This document shows positions 1 through 8,955 of a DNA stretch of 64,000 bases, piece by piece. The notes below the pieces were generated by a model. It was not told the origin of the DNA and ran no database searches. It worked only from the letters and a program-made list of their open reading frames with translations. Source of the stretch: Flavipsychrobacter sp. (GTDB lineage Bacteria; Bacteroidota; Bacteroidia; Chitinophagales; Chitinophagaceae); assembly GCA_031292525.1 (NCBI GenBank), contig JARLGY010000050.1, forward strand, positions 210,719 through 274,718. The letters are read 5' to 3'. The first letter of the stretch is position 1, and every line of letters begins with the position of its first letter. Position numbers and translations under genes: made by a program.

Positions 1-290
1 CCATTTATTTTTCCCACGAACGCGATGTTATTGAATACGATCAGCAGCTTGTTGCATTGTCGCCATTTATCAGGCTGGATAAAGAAGATGTAGTCTTTAA
101 ATGCAAAGTAAGGTACCGAACGGTAGGGGATATGACCTGTACAGCAGCAATTGCTTCAGAAGCCTTCTCTATAGACGATATAATAGAAGAGATCATCTCA
201 AGTAATACAAGTGAACGTGGGGAGACAAGGATAGATGATAAAGTATCTGAAGCCGCAATGGAAGACAGGAAAAAGAATGGTTATTTCTAA
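1..290 (+). CDS. cysD: Sulfate adenylyltransferase subunit 2, C-terminal part (5' end outside window)
   Basis: The frame is open from base 3 to the TAA at 288-290 and gives about 95 residues. It begins with IYFSHERDVIEYDQQ and ends RKKNGYF, which matches the conserved C-terminal tail of CysD (PAPS reductase-like fold). With CysN this subunit forms ATP sulfurylase, which converts sulfate and ATP to adenosine 5'-phosphosulfate in the cytoplasm. The start codon and the catalytic N-terminal part lie upstream of the window. cysN overlaps or follows at once and supports the call. A methionine at 57 is internal and not the true start. Confidence 0.93.
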   Translation, partial: IYFSHERDVIEYDQQLVALSPFIRLDKEDVVFKCKVRYRTVGDMTCTAAIASEAFSIDDIIEEIISSNTSERGETRIDDKVSEAAMEDRKKNGYF

Positions 291-1551
291 CAAACAAAAA
301 AACATTATAATGGACATACTTCGTTTTATTACCGCAGGCAGTGTTGACGACGGTAAAAGTACCCTGATAGGCAGATTGCTATACGACAGCAAGAGTATAT
401 TGATAGATCAGTTGAGATCTATAGAGAAGGCAAGTAATAAAGCAAATGGGGAAATAGACCTTGCATTGTTAACCGATGGCTTAAGGGCCGAGCGTGAGCA
501 GGGTATTACTATTGATGTGGCATATAAATATTTCAGCACACCCCGAAGGAAATTTATAATAGCAGATGCGCCGGGCCATATTCAATATACCAGGAACATG
601 GTGACAGGGGCATCCAATTCAGACCTTATTATTATACTTATTGATGCCAGGCATGGGGTAGTAGAGCAAACAAGGAGACACTCTATTATTGCTTCGTTGC
701 TGGATGTTGCTCATGTTGTTGTAGCTGTCAATAAAATGGACCTTGTAAACTATGACGAAACAGTTTTTGATATAATTGTAAATGACTATAAAGAAGTTGC
801 TGCTTCATTAGGCCTTAATGAAGTAACCTATATACCCATAGCAGCTATCACAGGCGATAATATTACTGAACACAGTACGAAACTAGATTGGTATAATGGG
901 GAACCTTTATTGGCATTTCTGGAGCAGGTAAATATTAAAAGAAGTACAGAAAATAATAAAGCAAGACTATATGTACAGTATGTAATACGCCCTCAAGCAC
1001 CGGGCTACCATGATTATCGCGGTTATGCTGGCCGAATTACAGGTGGCAGTCTTCATGTTGGCGATCATGTTATCTCATTGCCATCTGGTATATCAACAAC
1101 AATCAGCGCTATCGAATCAGGAGGCAACGCAATAGATGAAGCTCATACAGGGCAGAGCATAACCATTCAATTAGCAGATGACATTGACATTAGCAGAGGC
1201 GATGTGATTGTGAAAAAATCTGATCTGCAACCAATAGTTTCACAAGACCTGGAAGCTTTATTATGCTGGATGGATACGAGACCACTGCTGCCAGGCAACC
1301 GATATTTATTACAACTCAACAGCCTTACTGTACCGGCTATTGTGAAGCATATCGGGTACAAGGTAGACGTAAATACAATTGATAAAACGCATAACCCTGC
1401 TACTGCTGAGCTAAATGATATAGTAAGTGTTACACTAAAAACGGCATCGCCTGTTCCGTATGATAAATATACAGTACTGCATACAGGCGGTGGCGCCATA
1501 CTCATTGATGAAACAAGCTATGCTACAGTTGCTGCAGCCATTTTACAATAA
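277..1551 (+). CDS. cysN: Sulfate adenylyltransferase subunit 1 (GTPase subunit of ATP sulfurylase)
   Basis: Translation-factor-type GTPase that couples GTP hydrolysis to sulfate adenylylation by CysD. Counted from the ATG at 277 (424 aa), the P-loop GSVDDGKS is at residues 21-28, DAPGH (G3) at 97-101 and NKMD (G4) at 152-155; EF-Tu-like beta-barrel domains follow. An in-frame ATG at 235 would overlap cysD by 56 bases and add residues foreign to the family. The ATG at 310 (MDILRFITAGS) is also possible. I favour 277, which overlaps cysD by 14 bases and suggests translational coupling. There is no fused CysC kinase domain, so APS is probably reduced directly or the kinase is encoded elsewhere. 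Confidence 0.95.
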   Translation: MVISNKQKNIIMDILRFITAGSVDDGKSTLIGRLLYDSKSILIDQLRSIEKASNKANGEIDLALLTDGLRAEREQGITIDVAYKYFSTPRRKFIIADAPGHIQYTRNMVTGASNSDLIIILIDARHGVVEQTRRHSIIASLLDVAHVVVAVNKMDLVNYDETVFDIIVNDYKEVAASLGLNEVTYIPIAAITGDNITEHSTKLDWYNGEPLLAFLEQVNIKRSTENNKARLYVQYVIRPQAPGYHDYRGYAGRITGGSLHVGDHVISLPSGISTTISAIESGGNAIDEAHTGQSITIQLADDIDISRGDVIVKKSDLQPIVSQDLEALLCWMDTRPLLPGNRYLLQLNSLTVPAIVKHIGYKVDVNTIDKTHNPATAELNDIVSVTLKTASPVPYDKYTVLHTGGGAILIDETSYATVAAAILQ

Positions 1552-1570
1552 CAGATAAAATAATTTAAAA

Positions 1571-2404
1571 ATGAACGAATCAGATTTGCTGCAAACATTG
1601 TTTCAAAGAAACTATAGCAGTACCCAGAACTTTCCTGATAAAGAGTTGGCCGAAGAATACATTGATAAGCTGTTCAACTTCCTGTTTACAGCAAAAGAGC
1701 ATAGGTATGATTCTAAGGAGCAACTTGTGAATGAGTATGATAATCTTAAAACTACTTTATCAAATATTGTTTACGACATATTGCGTAATGATGCGGAAGT
1801 AGAAGGGATTATTGAACACTTTTTTCTTTCCATTCCGCATATCTACAACACACTGCTAAAAGACGCAACTGCTATAGTAGCATTCGATCCTGCTGCAGGC
1901 TCCCTGGAAGAAGTACTTCTTGCATATCCTGGGTTTTATGCTACTGCTGTATATCGGCTTGCTCATAAACTCTATAAACTAAAACTAAATACGCTCAGTA
2001 GGATATGGTCTGAATTTGCACATAGCAAAACAGGTATAGACATCCATCCCGGTGCAATAATTGGTGAATCTTTTTTTATAGATCACGGCACAGGTATTGT
2101 TATAGGGGAGACCACCTTTATTGGTAACAACGTGAAAATATACCAGGGGGTAACATTAGGCGCCTTAAATGTTATAAAGAATGCTTCAACTACTAAGCGG
2201 CATCCCACCATTGAAAACAATGTGATCATCTATTCAGGCGCTACAATATTAGGCGGCACCACAAGAATAGGACATGACAGTGTAATAGGGGGTAACGTGT
2301 GGCTGACTGAAAGTGTGGAACCTCATTCGGTAGTTTATCACAAAAGTAAAGTGATAGTAAAAGATAAGTATCCATTCCCTGCACCATTGAATTTCGTGAT
2401 ATAA
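1571..2404 (+). CDS. cysE: Serine O-acetyltransferase, CysE-type
   Basis: Makes O-acetylserine from serine and acetyl-CoA, the carbon acceptor for sulfide. The 277-residue protein has a helical N-terminal half and a left-handed beta-helix of hexapeptide repeats from about residue 155 to 250, with the conserved HPGA (159-162), the DHGTG stretch (171-175) and YQGVTLGAL typical of serine acetyltransferases. The N-terminal domain is longer than in short EpsC/CysE forms, as in many Bacteroidota. It lies 19 bases after cysN and 40 bases before the cysteine synthase gene, so the two enzymes of the last steps are adjacent and may form the cysteine synthase complex. Confidence 0.92.
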   Translation: MNESDLLQTLFQRNYSSTQNFPDKELAEEYIDKLFNFLFTAKEHRYDSKEQLVNEYDNLKTTLSNIVYDILRNDAEVEGIIEHFFLSIPHIYNTLLKDATAIVAFDPAAGSLEEVLLAYPGFYATAVYRLAHKLYKLKLNTLSRIWSEFAHSKTGIDIHPGAIIGESFFIDHGTGIVIGETTFIGNNVKIYQGVTLGALNVIKNASTTKRHPTIENNVIIYSGATILGGTTRIGHDSVIGGNVWLTESVEPHSVVYHKSKVIVKDKYPFPAPLNFVI

Positions 2405-2444
2405 GGTAAAAGATGATTTAATCATTCAATTAAAAAGAAATAAA

Positions 2445-3359
2445 ATGAAAGCACAAACAATTTTAGAAACTATAGGTAATACACCTCATGTCCGTATCAA
2501 TAATCTCTTTGGGAATGACCATGAGATCTGGATAAAATTAGAAAAGAATAATCCTGGTGCGAGTATTAAAGATCGTATAGCCTTGGAGATGATAGAGGAT
2601 GCGGAACGCAAGAGGTTACTCAATAAAGATAGCGTTATCATAGAACCGACATCCGGGAATACAGGTATTGGGCTTGCGCTGGTAGCAGCTGTAAAAAAAT
2701 ACAAGATCATCCTGGTTATGCCTGAATCGATGAGTGTGGAACGGCGGAAGATCATGACTGCATACGGAGCAACATTTGAATTGACCCCAAGAGAAGGTGG
2801 AATGAAAGCTGCAATTGCAAAAGCATATGAACTGGCACAAAGCATTCCTAATTCCTGGATGCCACAACAATTTGACAATCCTGCCAATGTTGACGTACAC
2901 CGTAAAACTACAGCACGGGAAATATTGAATGATTTTCCTGGTGGTATAGATTATCTGGTAACTGGTGTGGGGACAGGTGGTCACATTACAGGAGTTGCAG
3001 AGATATTGAAAGAACAGTTCCCATCATTAAAAGTATTTGCTGTTGAGCCTACTTTGTCACCAGTGTTGAGTGGTGGTACAGCAGGGCCACATCCTTTACA
3101 AGGTATAGGTGCAGGGTTTGTCCCCAACATATTAAATGTGCACATTTTAGATGGCATCATACAGGTAGAGAAAGAAGAAGCTTTTAGATATACACAACAA
3201 ATCGCACTTCAGGAAGGTATCATTGTAGGTATCTCCACCGGGGCTTCATTGGCTGCAATAGCTAAAAAGCTGGCAGACATACCCAAAGGTGCAAAGATCC
3301 TCACCTTTAACTACGACACAGGTGAAAGATATCTTTCTGTTGAGGGGCTTTATAACTAA
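2445..3359 (+). CDS. cysK: Cysteine synthase (O-acetylserine sulfhydrylase)
   Basis: PLP-dependent fold-type II enzyme that replaces the acetyl group of O-acetylserine with sulfide. It has 304 aa, the usual length. [11 protein letters not shown] carries the PLP lysine at K42; [11 protein letters not shown] is the substrate/PLP loop; [11 protein letters not shown] binds the PLP phosphate. I cannot separate CysK from CysM specificity by sequence alone, but placement between cysE and the sulfite reductase genes fits the sulfide-dependent CysK role. It sits in the same operon, with 41 bases to the next start. Confidence 0.93.
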   Translation: MKAQTILETIGNTPHVRINNLFGNDHEIWIKLEKNNPGASIKDRIALEMIEDAERKRLLNKDSVIIEPTSGNTGIGLALVAAVKKYKIILVMPESMSVERRKIMTAYGATFELTPREGGMKAAIAKAYELAQSIPNSWMPQQFDNPANVDVHRKTTAREILNDFPGGIDYLVTGVGTGGHITGVAEILKEQFPSLKVFAVEPTLSPVLSGGTAGPHPLQGIGAGFVPNILNVHILDGIIQVEKEEAFRYTQQIALQEGIIVGISTGASLAAIAKKLADIPKGAKILTFNYDTGERYLSVEGLYN

Positions 3360-3400
3360 CCAATCACAACTGGAATTGTTTCAGGTAAAAGAAAATAACA

Positions 3401-4210
3401 ATGTACACAGGCAAAGTAATTATAGTGGGTGCTGGTCCGGGTGACCCGGAACTGATAACGCATAAGGCAGTAAAATACCTGCAACAGGCAGATGTGGTAC
3501 TGACAGACCGGCTGGTAAGCAGGGAACTGTTGGATGAATACGTGAATCTGGAGGCAGAAATAATATATGTAGGTAAGGAAGCTGGTTCTGCCCGTTCTAC
3601 GCCGCAGAGAAAGATCAATGATCTTTTGGTAGAACATTACTACCAGGATAAATTGGTGGTGCGGTTAAAAGGGGGGGATGTTTCTATATTCTCCAATATT
3701 CTCGACGAGCTGGAAACATTGCAGGAGCACAAGATACCCTACGAAATTATTCCAGGTATAACTGCTGCTTCAGGCGCTGCTGCATATTCTGGTATCCCAC
3801 TCACTGCAAGAGGTTATGCTGATTCGGCACGGTATTTAACCTGCTATAAATCAGAATACAAGCCGGAAAATTATTGGAGAGAACTGGCAAAAACAGATGA
3901 TACACTTGTCTTTTATATGTCGGGAGAAAACATTGACACACTTGTGTTCAATCTGATTCGCCACAATATTTCAGCCGATAAGGCGATCGCGGTAATTACT
4001 CAGGCTACTACGCCTTGTCAGCATGTATCCATCTACCAATTTGATGATATAAATACATTAACGAATACTGCTTTTGTTTCACCTACTCTTATCATTATTG
4101 GTAAGGTTGTGAACCTATACCAGCGGTTTAGCTGGAAGGATAACAGCATAAATTCAGACAGCTATTTCAAATCAGTAGCCAACATAAAAAATCGACTTAG
4201 TGTATTGTAA
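3401..4210 (+). CDS. cobA: Uroporphyrinogen-III C-methyltransferase (SUMT)
   Basis: SAM-dependent tetrapyrrole methylase that converts uroporphyrinogen III to precorrin-2, the first committed step to siroheme. The N-terminus KVIIVGAGPGDPELIT (GAGPGDP at 10-16) is the family signature; KGGDVSIF and the EIIPGITAASGAAAYSGIPLT stretch are the other conserved SUMT motifs. At 269 aa it is a stand-alone SUMT, not a CysG fusion. The dehydrogenase/ferrochelatase half is encoded separately at 7639. The next gene begins 12 bases later. Siroheme made here supplies CysI. Confidence 0.93.
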   Translation: MYTGKVIIVGAGPGDPELITHKAVKYLQQADVVLTDRLVSRELLDEYVNLEAEIIYVGKEAGSARSTPQRKINDLLVEHYYQDKLVVRLKGGDVSIFSNILDELETLQEHKIPYEIIPGITAASGAAAYSGIPLTARGYADSARYLTCYKSEYKPENYWRELAKTDDTLVFYMSGENIDTLVFNLIRHNISADKAIAVITQATTPCQHVSIYQFDDINTLTNTAFVSPTLIIIGKVVNLYQRFSWKDNSINSDSYFKSVANIKNRLSVL

Positions 4211-4222
4211 TAAATTTTAAAA

Positions 4223-5914
4223 ATGATGTTAGTAAAATCTAAATTAAATGCGTTGACTGCACTGGTAAGTGACGCCACTTACTATGAACTGATCTGGATG
4301 AATGGGTTCATATCTGGTGCGGTTTCTGTCAATGCATCCCGTCCGGCAGTTGCAGCAGCATCGGTAAAAATAGACAAGATCACAATTGTTTATGGTACAG
4401 AATCGGGCAACTCAAAAAAGTTAGCCACAGGTTTCGCGACTAAAGTAAAACAGAATGGTATCGCAGTAAATGTTGCATCACTGGATCAGTACAGGTTAAA
4501 TGATCTGTCTAATGAAGAGTACTTTCTTGTTGTGATCAGCACACAGGGTGATGGGGAACCACCGGCGACAGCAAAGAAATTCTACGACCATTTATTTACA
4601 AACAAAGTAACACTATCCAATTTAAAATACGGAGTAATTGCTCTGGGAGATAGTGCTTACCCGCTATTTTGCAAAACAGGAGCAGACATAGATGCCCAGC
4701 TACAACAACTTGGGGGCACCCGGATCACTACCTTGCAAAAATGCGATACTAACTATGAACCTATTGCCAATGAATGGTTTGAACAAGTATTGTCTGTTTT
4801 GAAAAATGGAACTGACGCAGGTTCACGTCCGCAGACGCATGCAGTAAAAAAGGTGGGTAAGGAGACCTATACCGGTACAGTAGTAACCAATATTAACCTG
4901 AATGATAAAGGATCTGAAAAGAAGACCCACCATTTAGAAATTACTGCTGAAGGATTGGTTTACGAGCCAGGAGATTCTATTGGAATTATTCCTGAAAATC
5001 AGCATGAGACTGTAAATGCCATTTTTGAAACAGTTGGTATAAATGCAGATAAACTAATGCAGTACCGTGGTGAGGAAAAATCTCTATTTGGCCTATTTAA
5101 AAACGAGCTAAATATAGTTTACTTGCCTGAACGGATCACAAAGCAATATGGAACTATCATAAATCAGGAAATACCGGAAACTAACATTGGTCTGTTAGAC
5201 CTACTGAAAATATATCCTGTTAAAGATGCACAGCAATTTGAGCAGCTAGTTAATGTGTTGACGCCTATAACCCCGAGGTTGTACTCTGTTTCATCGTCTT
5301 TAAATGCGCATGCTGATGAGGTGCATATAACTGTGTGCCAGGACAAGTTCTATATCAACAGTGAAGAACGATATGGCTTATGCTCCGGCTACCTGGGTCA
5401 GTTATCAGAAAACACACAGTTGAACTTTTATGTGCATAAAAACAATCAGTTCCGCCTGCCCGACTCCGATAAAAATATTATTATGATCGGGCCTGGTACT
5501 GGCATTGCGCCATTCAGAGCATTTCTCGAGGAGCGTGATGCTACAGGCGCTACAGGTAAAAACTGGCTGTTCTTTGGTAACCAGCATTTTACTACAGATT
5601 TTCTTTACCAGACAGAAATACAAAACTGGTTTTCTACAGGTTTGCTCACAAAAGTGAATACCGCATTTTCAAGAGATTTGCCTGAAAAAGTGTATGTGCA
5701 GCATAAGATGCTTGCAAATGCCGCAGAACTGTACGACTGGATTCATTCCGGGGCATACATCTACATATGTGGCACTAAAGACTCCATGAGCATGGATGTT
5801 CTGGAAACACTACAACAGATAATAGCACAACAAGGTGGCTACACAGCTGAACAGGCAAAAGCTTACCTGGAGCAATTAGAGGAAGATGGTAGGTTATTAA
5901 AAGATGTGTACTGA
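4223..5914 (+). CDS. cysJ: Assimilatory sulfite reductase (NADPH) flavoprotein, alpha subunit
   Basis: Diflavin reductase that passes electrons from NADPH through FAD and FMN to CysI. The order is a short N-terminal helix with the ELIWMNGFISG signature of CysJ (about 22-32), a flavodoxin domain starting at about residue 52 with TESGNS at 59-64, an FAD-binding domain with RLYSVSSS, and an NADPH domain with GTGIAPFRAF near 423-432. The C-terminus, DGRLLKDVY, is the usual tail. At 563 aa it is slightly shorter than the proteobacterial protein. It starts 12 bases after the SUMT gene and precedes cysI by 33 bases. Confidence 0.95.
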   Translation: MMLVKSKLNALTALVSDATYYELIWMNGFISGAVSVNASRPAVAAASVKIDKITIVYGTESGNSKKLATGFATKVKQNGIAVNVASLDQYRLNDLSNEEYFLVVISTQGDGEPPATAKKFYDHLFTNKVTLSNLKYGVIALGDSAYPLFCKTGADIDAQLQQLGGTRITTLQKCDTNYEPIANEWFEQVLSVLKNGTDAGSRPQTHAVKKVGKETYTGTVVTNINLNDKGSEKKTHHLEITAEGLVYEPGDSIGIIPENQHETVNAIFETVGINADKLMQYRGEEKSLFGLFKNELNIVYLPERITKQYGTIINQEIPETNIGLLDLLKIYPVKDAQQFEQLVNVLTPITPRLYSVSSSLNAHADEVHITVCQDKFYINSEERYGLCSGYLGQLSENTQLNFYVHKNNQFRLPDSDKNIIMIGPGTGIAPFRAFLEERDATGATGKNWLFFGNQHFTTDFLYQTEIQNWFSTGLLTKVNTAFSRDLPEKVYVQHKMLANAAELYDWIHSGAYIYICGTKDSMSMDVLETLQQIIAQQGGYTAEQAKAYLEQLEEDGRLLKDVY

Positions 5915-5947
5915 TAAAAATTACTTCATAAAAAATTATACAGATCA

Positions 5948-7615
5948 ATGAGCAACAATAAAAACCTTTCAGAAGTAGAGGCAATTAAACAAAATAGTGA
6001 TGGCTTAAGGGGCACCATACATGAAAGCTTACAAAATGAAATAACGGGTAGTATAAGCGAAGATGATCAGACACTCATAAAATTTCATGGCATGTACCAG
6101 CAGGACGACCGTGATGTGAGAACAGAACGTGCTGAAAAAAAACTAGAAAGGCTATATACTTTTATGATACGGCTACGCTTACCAGGTGGTTTTTTAAAAC
6201 CGGAACAATGGGAAGCTGCACATAACATTGCAGGTGAACATTCAACCGGTGTAATTAAGATCACTACGCGACAAACCATACAATTGCATGGGTTGGTAAA
6301 ATCTAAGATCAAACCTGCCATCTATCAATTTGATAAGGCACAACTAGATTCTATTGCTACCTGCGGCGATATCAACCGTAATGTATTGTGCAGTGCCCAT
6401 CCGGGGCAGTCGGCTATTCATGCACAGATATTTACTTATGCAGACAAATTAAGCACACTCCTATTGCCCAAAACAAATGCATACTACGAGATATGGCTGG
6501 ATAAAGAAAAGATAGCAGATAAGAAAGATGAAGAAGATCCGCTATACCAGGACCGTTACCTGCCCCGAAAATTTAAAATTGCAATTGCCATACCGCCGAA
6601 TAACGATATAGATGTATTCACAAATGACATAGGTCTTATTGCCATTATTGAAAATGACCAGCTAAAGGGATTTAATATAGCGGTAGGTGGCGGATTGGGT
6701 ACTACTCATGGTAATACAGCTACTTATCCGCGCTTAGGGACTGTTATTGGTTTTATAGACAGTGAAGAAAAGACATTTAAAACAGTGTATGAAATACTGA
6801 CCATACAACGCGACTATGGCAACCGTAGCGATAGGAAAAATGCACGACTGAAATATACCCTTGATAAATATGGTATAGAATGGTTTAAAGAGGAACTGGA
6901 AAAACGCATCGGGTTTTCATTGGATACTGCACGACCCTATGTGCTTAATAAACGGAAAGACTACTACGGTTGGCAGAAAAACCATGAAGGGCTTTGGTAC
7001 TATACCGTATTTGTAGAAAATGGTCGCGTATTGGACAATGAGGCCGTAGCCATGAAAACTGCATTCCTCGAGATTGCCAGAAGAAGAAAAGCAAACTTTC
7101 GTTTTACAGGCAATCAAAATGTAATCATCAGCGATATTAAGGAGGCGGATAAAATAGTAATACAAAATCTGCTTGATAAATATCATGTTATTGCTCACAC
7201 GGAAAACACATCCGCTATCCGCAGAAATGCAATGGCGTGCGTTGCATTTAATACCTGTCCCCTTGCCTTGGCAGAAGGCCAACGCTACCTGCCCCAACTT
7301 ATCTCTAAGATTGAAATATTGCTAAATAAGCACGCCCTTGGACAGGAAGAGATCATTATCAGAATGACGGGCTGCCCTAATGGATGCGCTCGTCCTTTTG
7401 CTGCCGAGATAGGTTTTGTAGGAACTGCATATGGCCGTTATAACATGTACTTGGGTGGTGATAACCATGGGCTGAGGTTAAACAGTATCTATAAAGAAAG
7501 CCTTGATGAAGCAACGATCCTAGACGAATTAGATGCGCTGTTTAATATATATCGTCAACAAAAAAGTGATGGTGAAAGTTTTGGCGATTTCACTCATAAA
7601 TACCTAACCATTTAA
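5948..7615 (+). CDS. cysI: Assimilatory sulfite reductase hemoprotein, beta subunit
   Basis: Catalyses the six-electron reduction of sulfite to sulfide using siroheme coupled to a [4Fe-4S] cluster. The four cluster cysteines are visible: C431 and C437 in ACVAFNTCPLA, and C476 and C480 in TGCPNGC, spaced as in the family. Two ferredoxin-like half-repeats are present, with siroheme-contact arginines in the THGLVK region. The C-terminus GESFGDFTHKYL matches CysI. Length is 555 aa. The partner cysJ is directly upstream and the siroheme synthase gene is 23 bases downstream. Confidence 0.96.
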   Translation: MSNNKNLSEVEAIKQNSDGLRGTIHESLQNEITGSISEDDQTLIKFHGMYQQDDRDVRTERAEKKLERLYTFMIRLRLPGGFLKPEQWEAAHNIAGEHSTGVIKITTRQTIQLHGLVKSKIKPAIYQFDKAQLDSIATCGDINRNVLCSAHPGQSAIHAQIFTYADKLSTLLLPKTNAYYEIWLDKEKIADKKDEEDPLYQDRYLPRKFKIAIAIPPNNDIDVFTNDIGLIAIIENDQLKGFNIAVGGGLGTTHGNTATYPRLGTVIGFIDSEEKTFKTVYEILTIQRDYGNRSDRKNARLKYTLDKYGIEWFKEELEKRIGFSLDTARPYVLNKRKDYYGWQKNHEGLWYYTVFVENGRVLDNEAVAMKTAFLEIARRRKANFRFTGNQNVIISDIKEADKIVIQNLLDKYHVIAHTENTSAIRRNAMACVAFNTCPLALAEGQRYLPQLISKIEILLNKHALGQEEIIIRMTGCPNGCARPFAAEIGFVGTAYGRYNMYLGGDNHGLRLNSIYKESLDEATILDELDALFNIYRQQKSDGESFGDFTHKYLTI

Positions 7616-7638
7616 TAAAATAATAATGTCGGATAAAT

Positions 7639-8400
7639 ATGATAACACAAAATTCAGATAGCTTAAGCGCCCCCCTATCTCTACCCACCGCAGTTAATGA
7701 TCTAAACGGAGGCAACAAGCTATTTCCTGTATTTTTAAAGCTTGAAAGTTTAAGGTTGGTTATTATTGGTGGTGGAAATGTCGGCCTTGAGAAAACGCGT
7801 ACCATTTTGCAAAACTCGCCTGGTACAACTATAAAAGTTGTGGGCAGGGAAATATGTAGTGAGCTTATTCGTTTGCGCAATCAACACCATTTTGAGATTA
7901 TAACTGCACCATATGAGACTTGGCACTTAGATGCTGCAGATATAGTAATAGTAGCAGTAAATAATAAACAACTAAGTGCTGCTATCAGGGCTGATGCTAA
8001 GGCTTTTGGATTGCTCGTAAATATAGCGGACACACCCAGTCTCTGCGATTTTTATTTAGGATCTATCGTGCAAAAAGGAAATGTGAAAATTGCTGTGTCT
8101 ACTAATGGAAAATCCCCCACTATCGCCAAGCGGATCAAAGAAAATCTGCAGGTATGGTTGCCAGATGATATTGATACTTTGTTAGAGAATATGAATGTTA
8201 TACGGGGTAACCTGGATGGGGATTTTAGCGCGAAAGTTAAAGCATTAAATAGGATCACAAATGACATGATCGTTGCCGGAAATTATAAAACAAGTAGCAG
8301 GAGGAGACTGCTTACTATTGCAGCTTGCATGCTCTTTGGCTTTGTCGGGGTATTGTTGGTTTGGAATATAATATTGTTTTATTCCCAAGCCCCATTTTAA
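7639..8400 (+). CDS. Met8-type precorrin-2 dehydrogenase / sirohydrochlorin ferrochelatase with C-terminal membrane helix
   Basis: Completes siroheme: NAD-dependent oxidation of precorrin-2, then iron insertion. A Rossmann fold begins at about residue 28 (NKLFPVFLKLE), with GGGNVG at 44-49; NIADTPSLCDFYLGSIVQKG and STNGKSPTIAKRIKE are the conserved CysG-N/Met8 segments. After the catalytic part, residues of about 221-253 form a basic stretch (SSRRRLL) followed by a hydrophobic span, LTIAACMLFGFVGVLLVWNI, that reads as one transmembrane helix. Canonical CysG/Met8 proteins are soluble, so this tail is unusual. This is the last protein gene of the sulfur operon; tRNA-Cys follows within 6 bases. 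Confidence 0.88.
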   Translation: MITQNSDSLSAPLSLPTAVNDLNGGNKLFPVFLKLESLRLVIIGGGNVGLEKTRTILQNSPGTTIKVVGREICSELIRLRNQHHFEIITAPYETWHLDAADIVIVAVNNKQLSAAIRADAKAFGLLVNIADTPSLCDFYLGSIVQKGNVKIAVSTNGKSPTIAKRIKENLQVWLPDDIDTLLENMNVIRGNLDGDFSAKVKALNRITNDMIVAGNYKTSSRRRLLTIAACMLFGFVGVLLVWNIILFYSQAPF

Positions 8401-8406
8401 TATAAA

Positions 8407-8477
8407 ATACCCATGGCCGAGTGGTTAGGTGCCAGACTGCAAATCTGGTTACAACAGTTCGAATCTGTTTGGGTATT
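8407..8477 (+). tRNA. tRNA-Cys (GCA anticodon)
   Basis: A full cloverleaf can be drawn: acceptor ATACCCA/TGGGTAT, D-arm GCC/GGT, anticodon stem CCAGA/TCTGG with loop CTGCAAA (anticodon GCA), variable loop TTAC, T-stem AACAG/CTGTT with TTCGAAT, and discriminator T as expected for tRNA-Cys. It has 71 nt and no encoded CCA. It starts 6 bases after the stop of the siroheme synthase gene on the same strand, so it is probably cotranscribed with the cysteine operon. Confidence 0.95.
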
Positions 8478-8734
8478 CAATGCACTATAGAAATATAATG
8501 CGCATATATATAGATAGGTCTGCCCAAACAGGACTTTCGATATAAAAGTAAAGGATAACAGTATATACAATTTGACAGTATATAAATGTATACAAGTAGT
8601 CGGTCAGTCAAGGAGAGATGAGGAAGCAATGCTGTCACATAGCATAATCTCAAACCACTCACTGAGAACAAATTCTAAGAAATTCCGGAGTCATATTAAC
8701 ATACAAATAAACTTTATTTTCACTTTACTCAACA

Positions 8735-8758
8735 CGGAATTTTGATAGTAAAATTCCG
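8735..8758. repeat. Inverted repeat with related AATTCCGGA copy upstream of the trp promoter
   Basis: CGGAATTTT (8735-8743) and AAAATTCCG (8750-8758) form a perfect 9-bp inverted repeat with a 6-base spacer. A further AATTCCGGA occurs at 8681-8689 and again at 8752-8760. No T-tract follows, so it is more likely a protein-binding site or palindrome than a terminator. Whether it acts on trp is unknown. The rest of 8478-8734 shows no gene that I can support. Confidence 0.4.
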
Positions 8759-8774
8759 GAACGAAAAAATAATT

Positions 8775-8806
8775 TTTGGAAAATTGTTTTTTTTGTTTCA
8801 GCTTTG
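8775..8806 (+). promoter_or_regulatory. Candidate Bacteroidota-type promoter of the trp operon
   Basis: TTTG at 8775-8778 and CAGCTTTG at 8799-8806 (one base off TAnnTTTG) are 20 bases apart, within the usual spacing of the Bacteroidota primary sigma factor. Transcription would begin about 30 bases before the leader-peptide ATG. This rests on consensus matching only. Confidence 0.45.
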
Positions 8807-8837
8807 GAGAGTCGGATAAGGACGACATTTTTCTTAA

Positions 8838-8900
8838 ATGAACAACTTTTTTTCAAATAAATATTGGTGGCTTTCACGTTGGCAACTCGTGAACAGCTAA
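8838..8900 (+). CDS. trpL: trp operon leader peptide
   Basis: A 20-codon ORF, ATG at 8838 to TAA at 8898-8900, has the core NKYWWLSRW: tandem Trp codons at 8865-8870 and a third at 8880-8882. Three Trp codons in 20, just upstream of trpE and of a terminator hairpin, is the signature of a ribosome-sensing attenuator peptide. The peptide itself probably has no other function. Its stop codon falls within the region that can pair with the terminator stem, as expected for this mechanism. Confidence 0.87.
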   Translation: MNNFFSNKYWWLSRWQLVNS

Positions 8901-8938
8901 TATTATTTGTATAATATTCCCCTCAAGGGCTTGCTGTT
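8873..8938 (+). promoter_or_regulatory. trp attenuator: pause (1:2) and antiterminator (2:3) pairings
   Basis: TTCACG (8873-8878) can pair with CGTGAA (8888-8893), enclosing the third Trp codon: a 1:2 pause hairpin. AACAGC (8892-8897), overlapping arm 2, can instead pair with GCTGTT (8933-8938) in the left arm of the terminator: the 2:3 antiterminator. Between these lies an 8-bp hairpin, AATATTAT/ATAATATT (8899-8918), that could stack on the 2:3 stem. A ribosome stalled at the Trp codons would block arm 1 and favour 2:3 (read-through). Inferred from pairing by eye. Confidence 0.7.
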
Positions 8939-8955
8939 TCAGCAAGCCCTTTTTT
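8925..8955 (+). terminator. Attenuator terminator upstream of trpE
   Basis: AAGGGCTTGCTG (8925-8936), loop TTT, CAGCAAGCCCTT (8940-8951): a perfect 12-bp stem directly followed by a run of T to 8955. It stands 27 bases before the trpE ATG, so it must be conditional, not an end-of-operon terminator. Confidence 0.9.

Noticed and set aside
235..276. Earlier cysN start at 235
   Set aside because: It overlaps cysD by 56 bases and adds residues with no match to the family; 277 or 310 gives the usual N-terminus.
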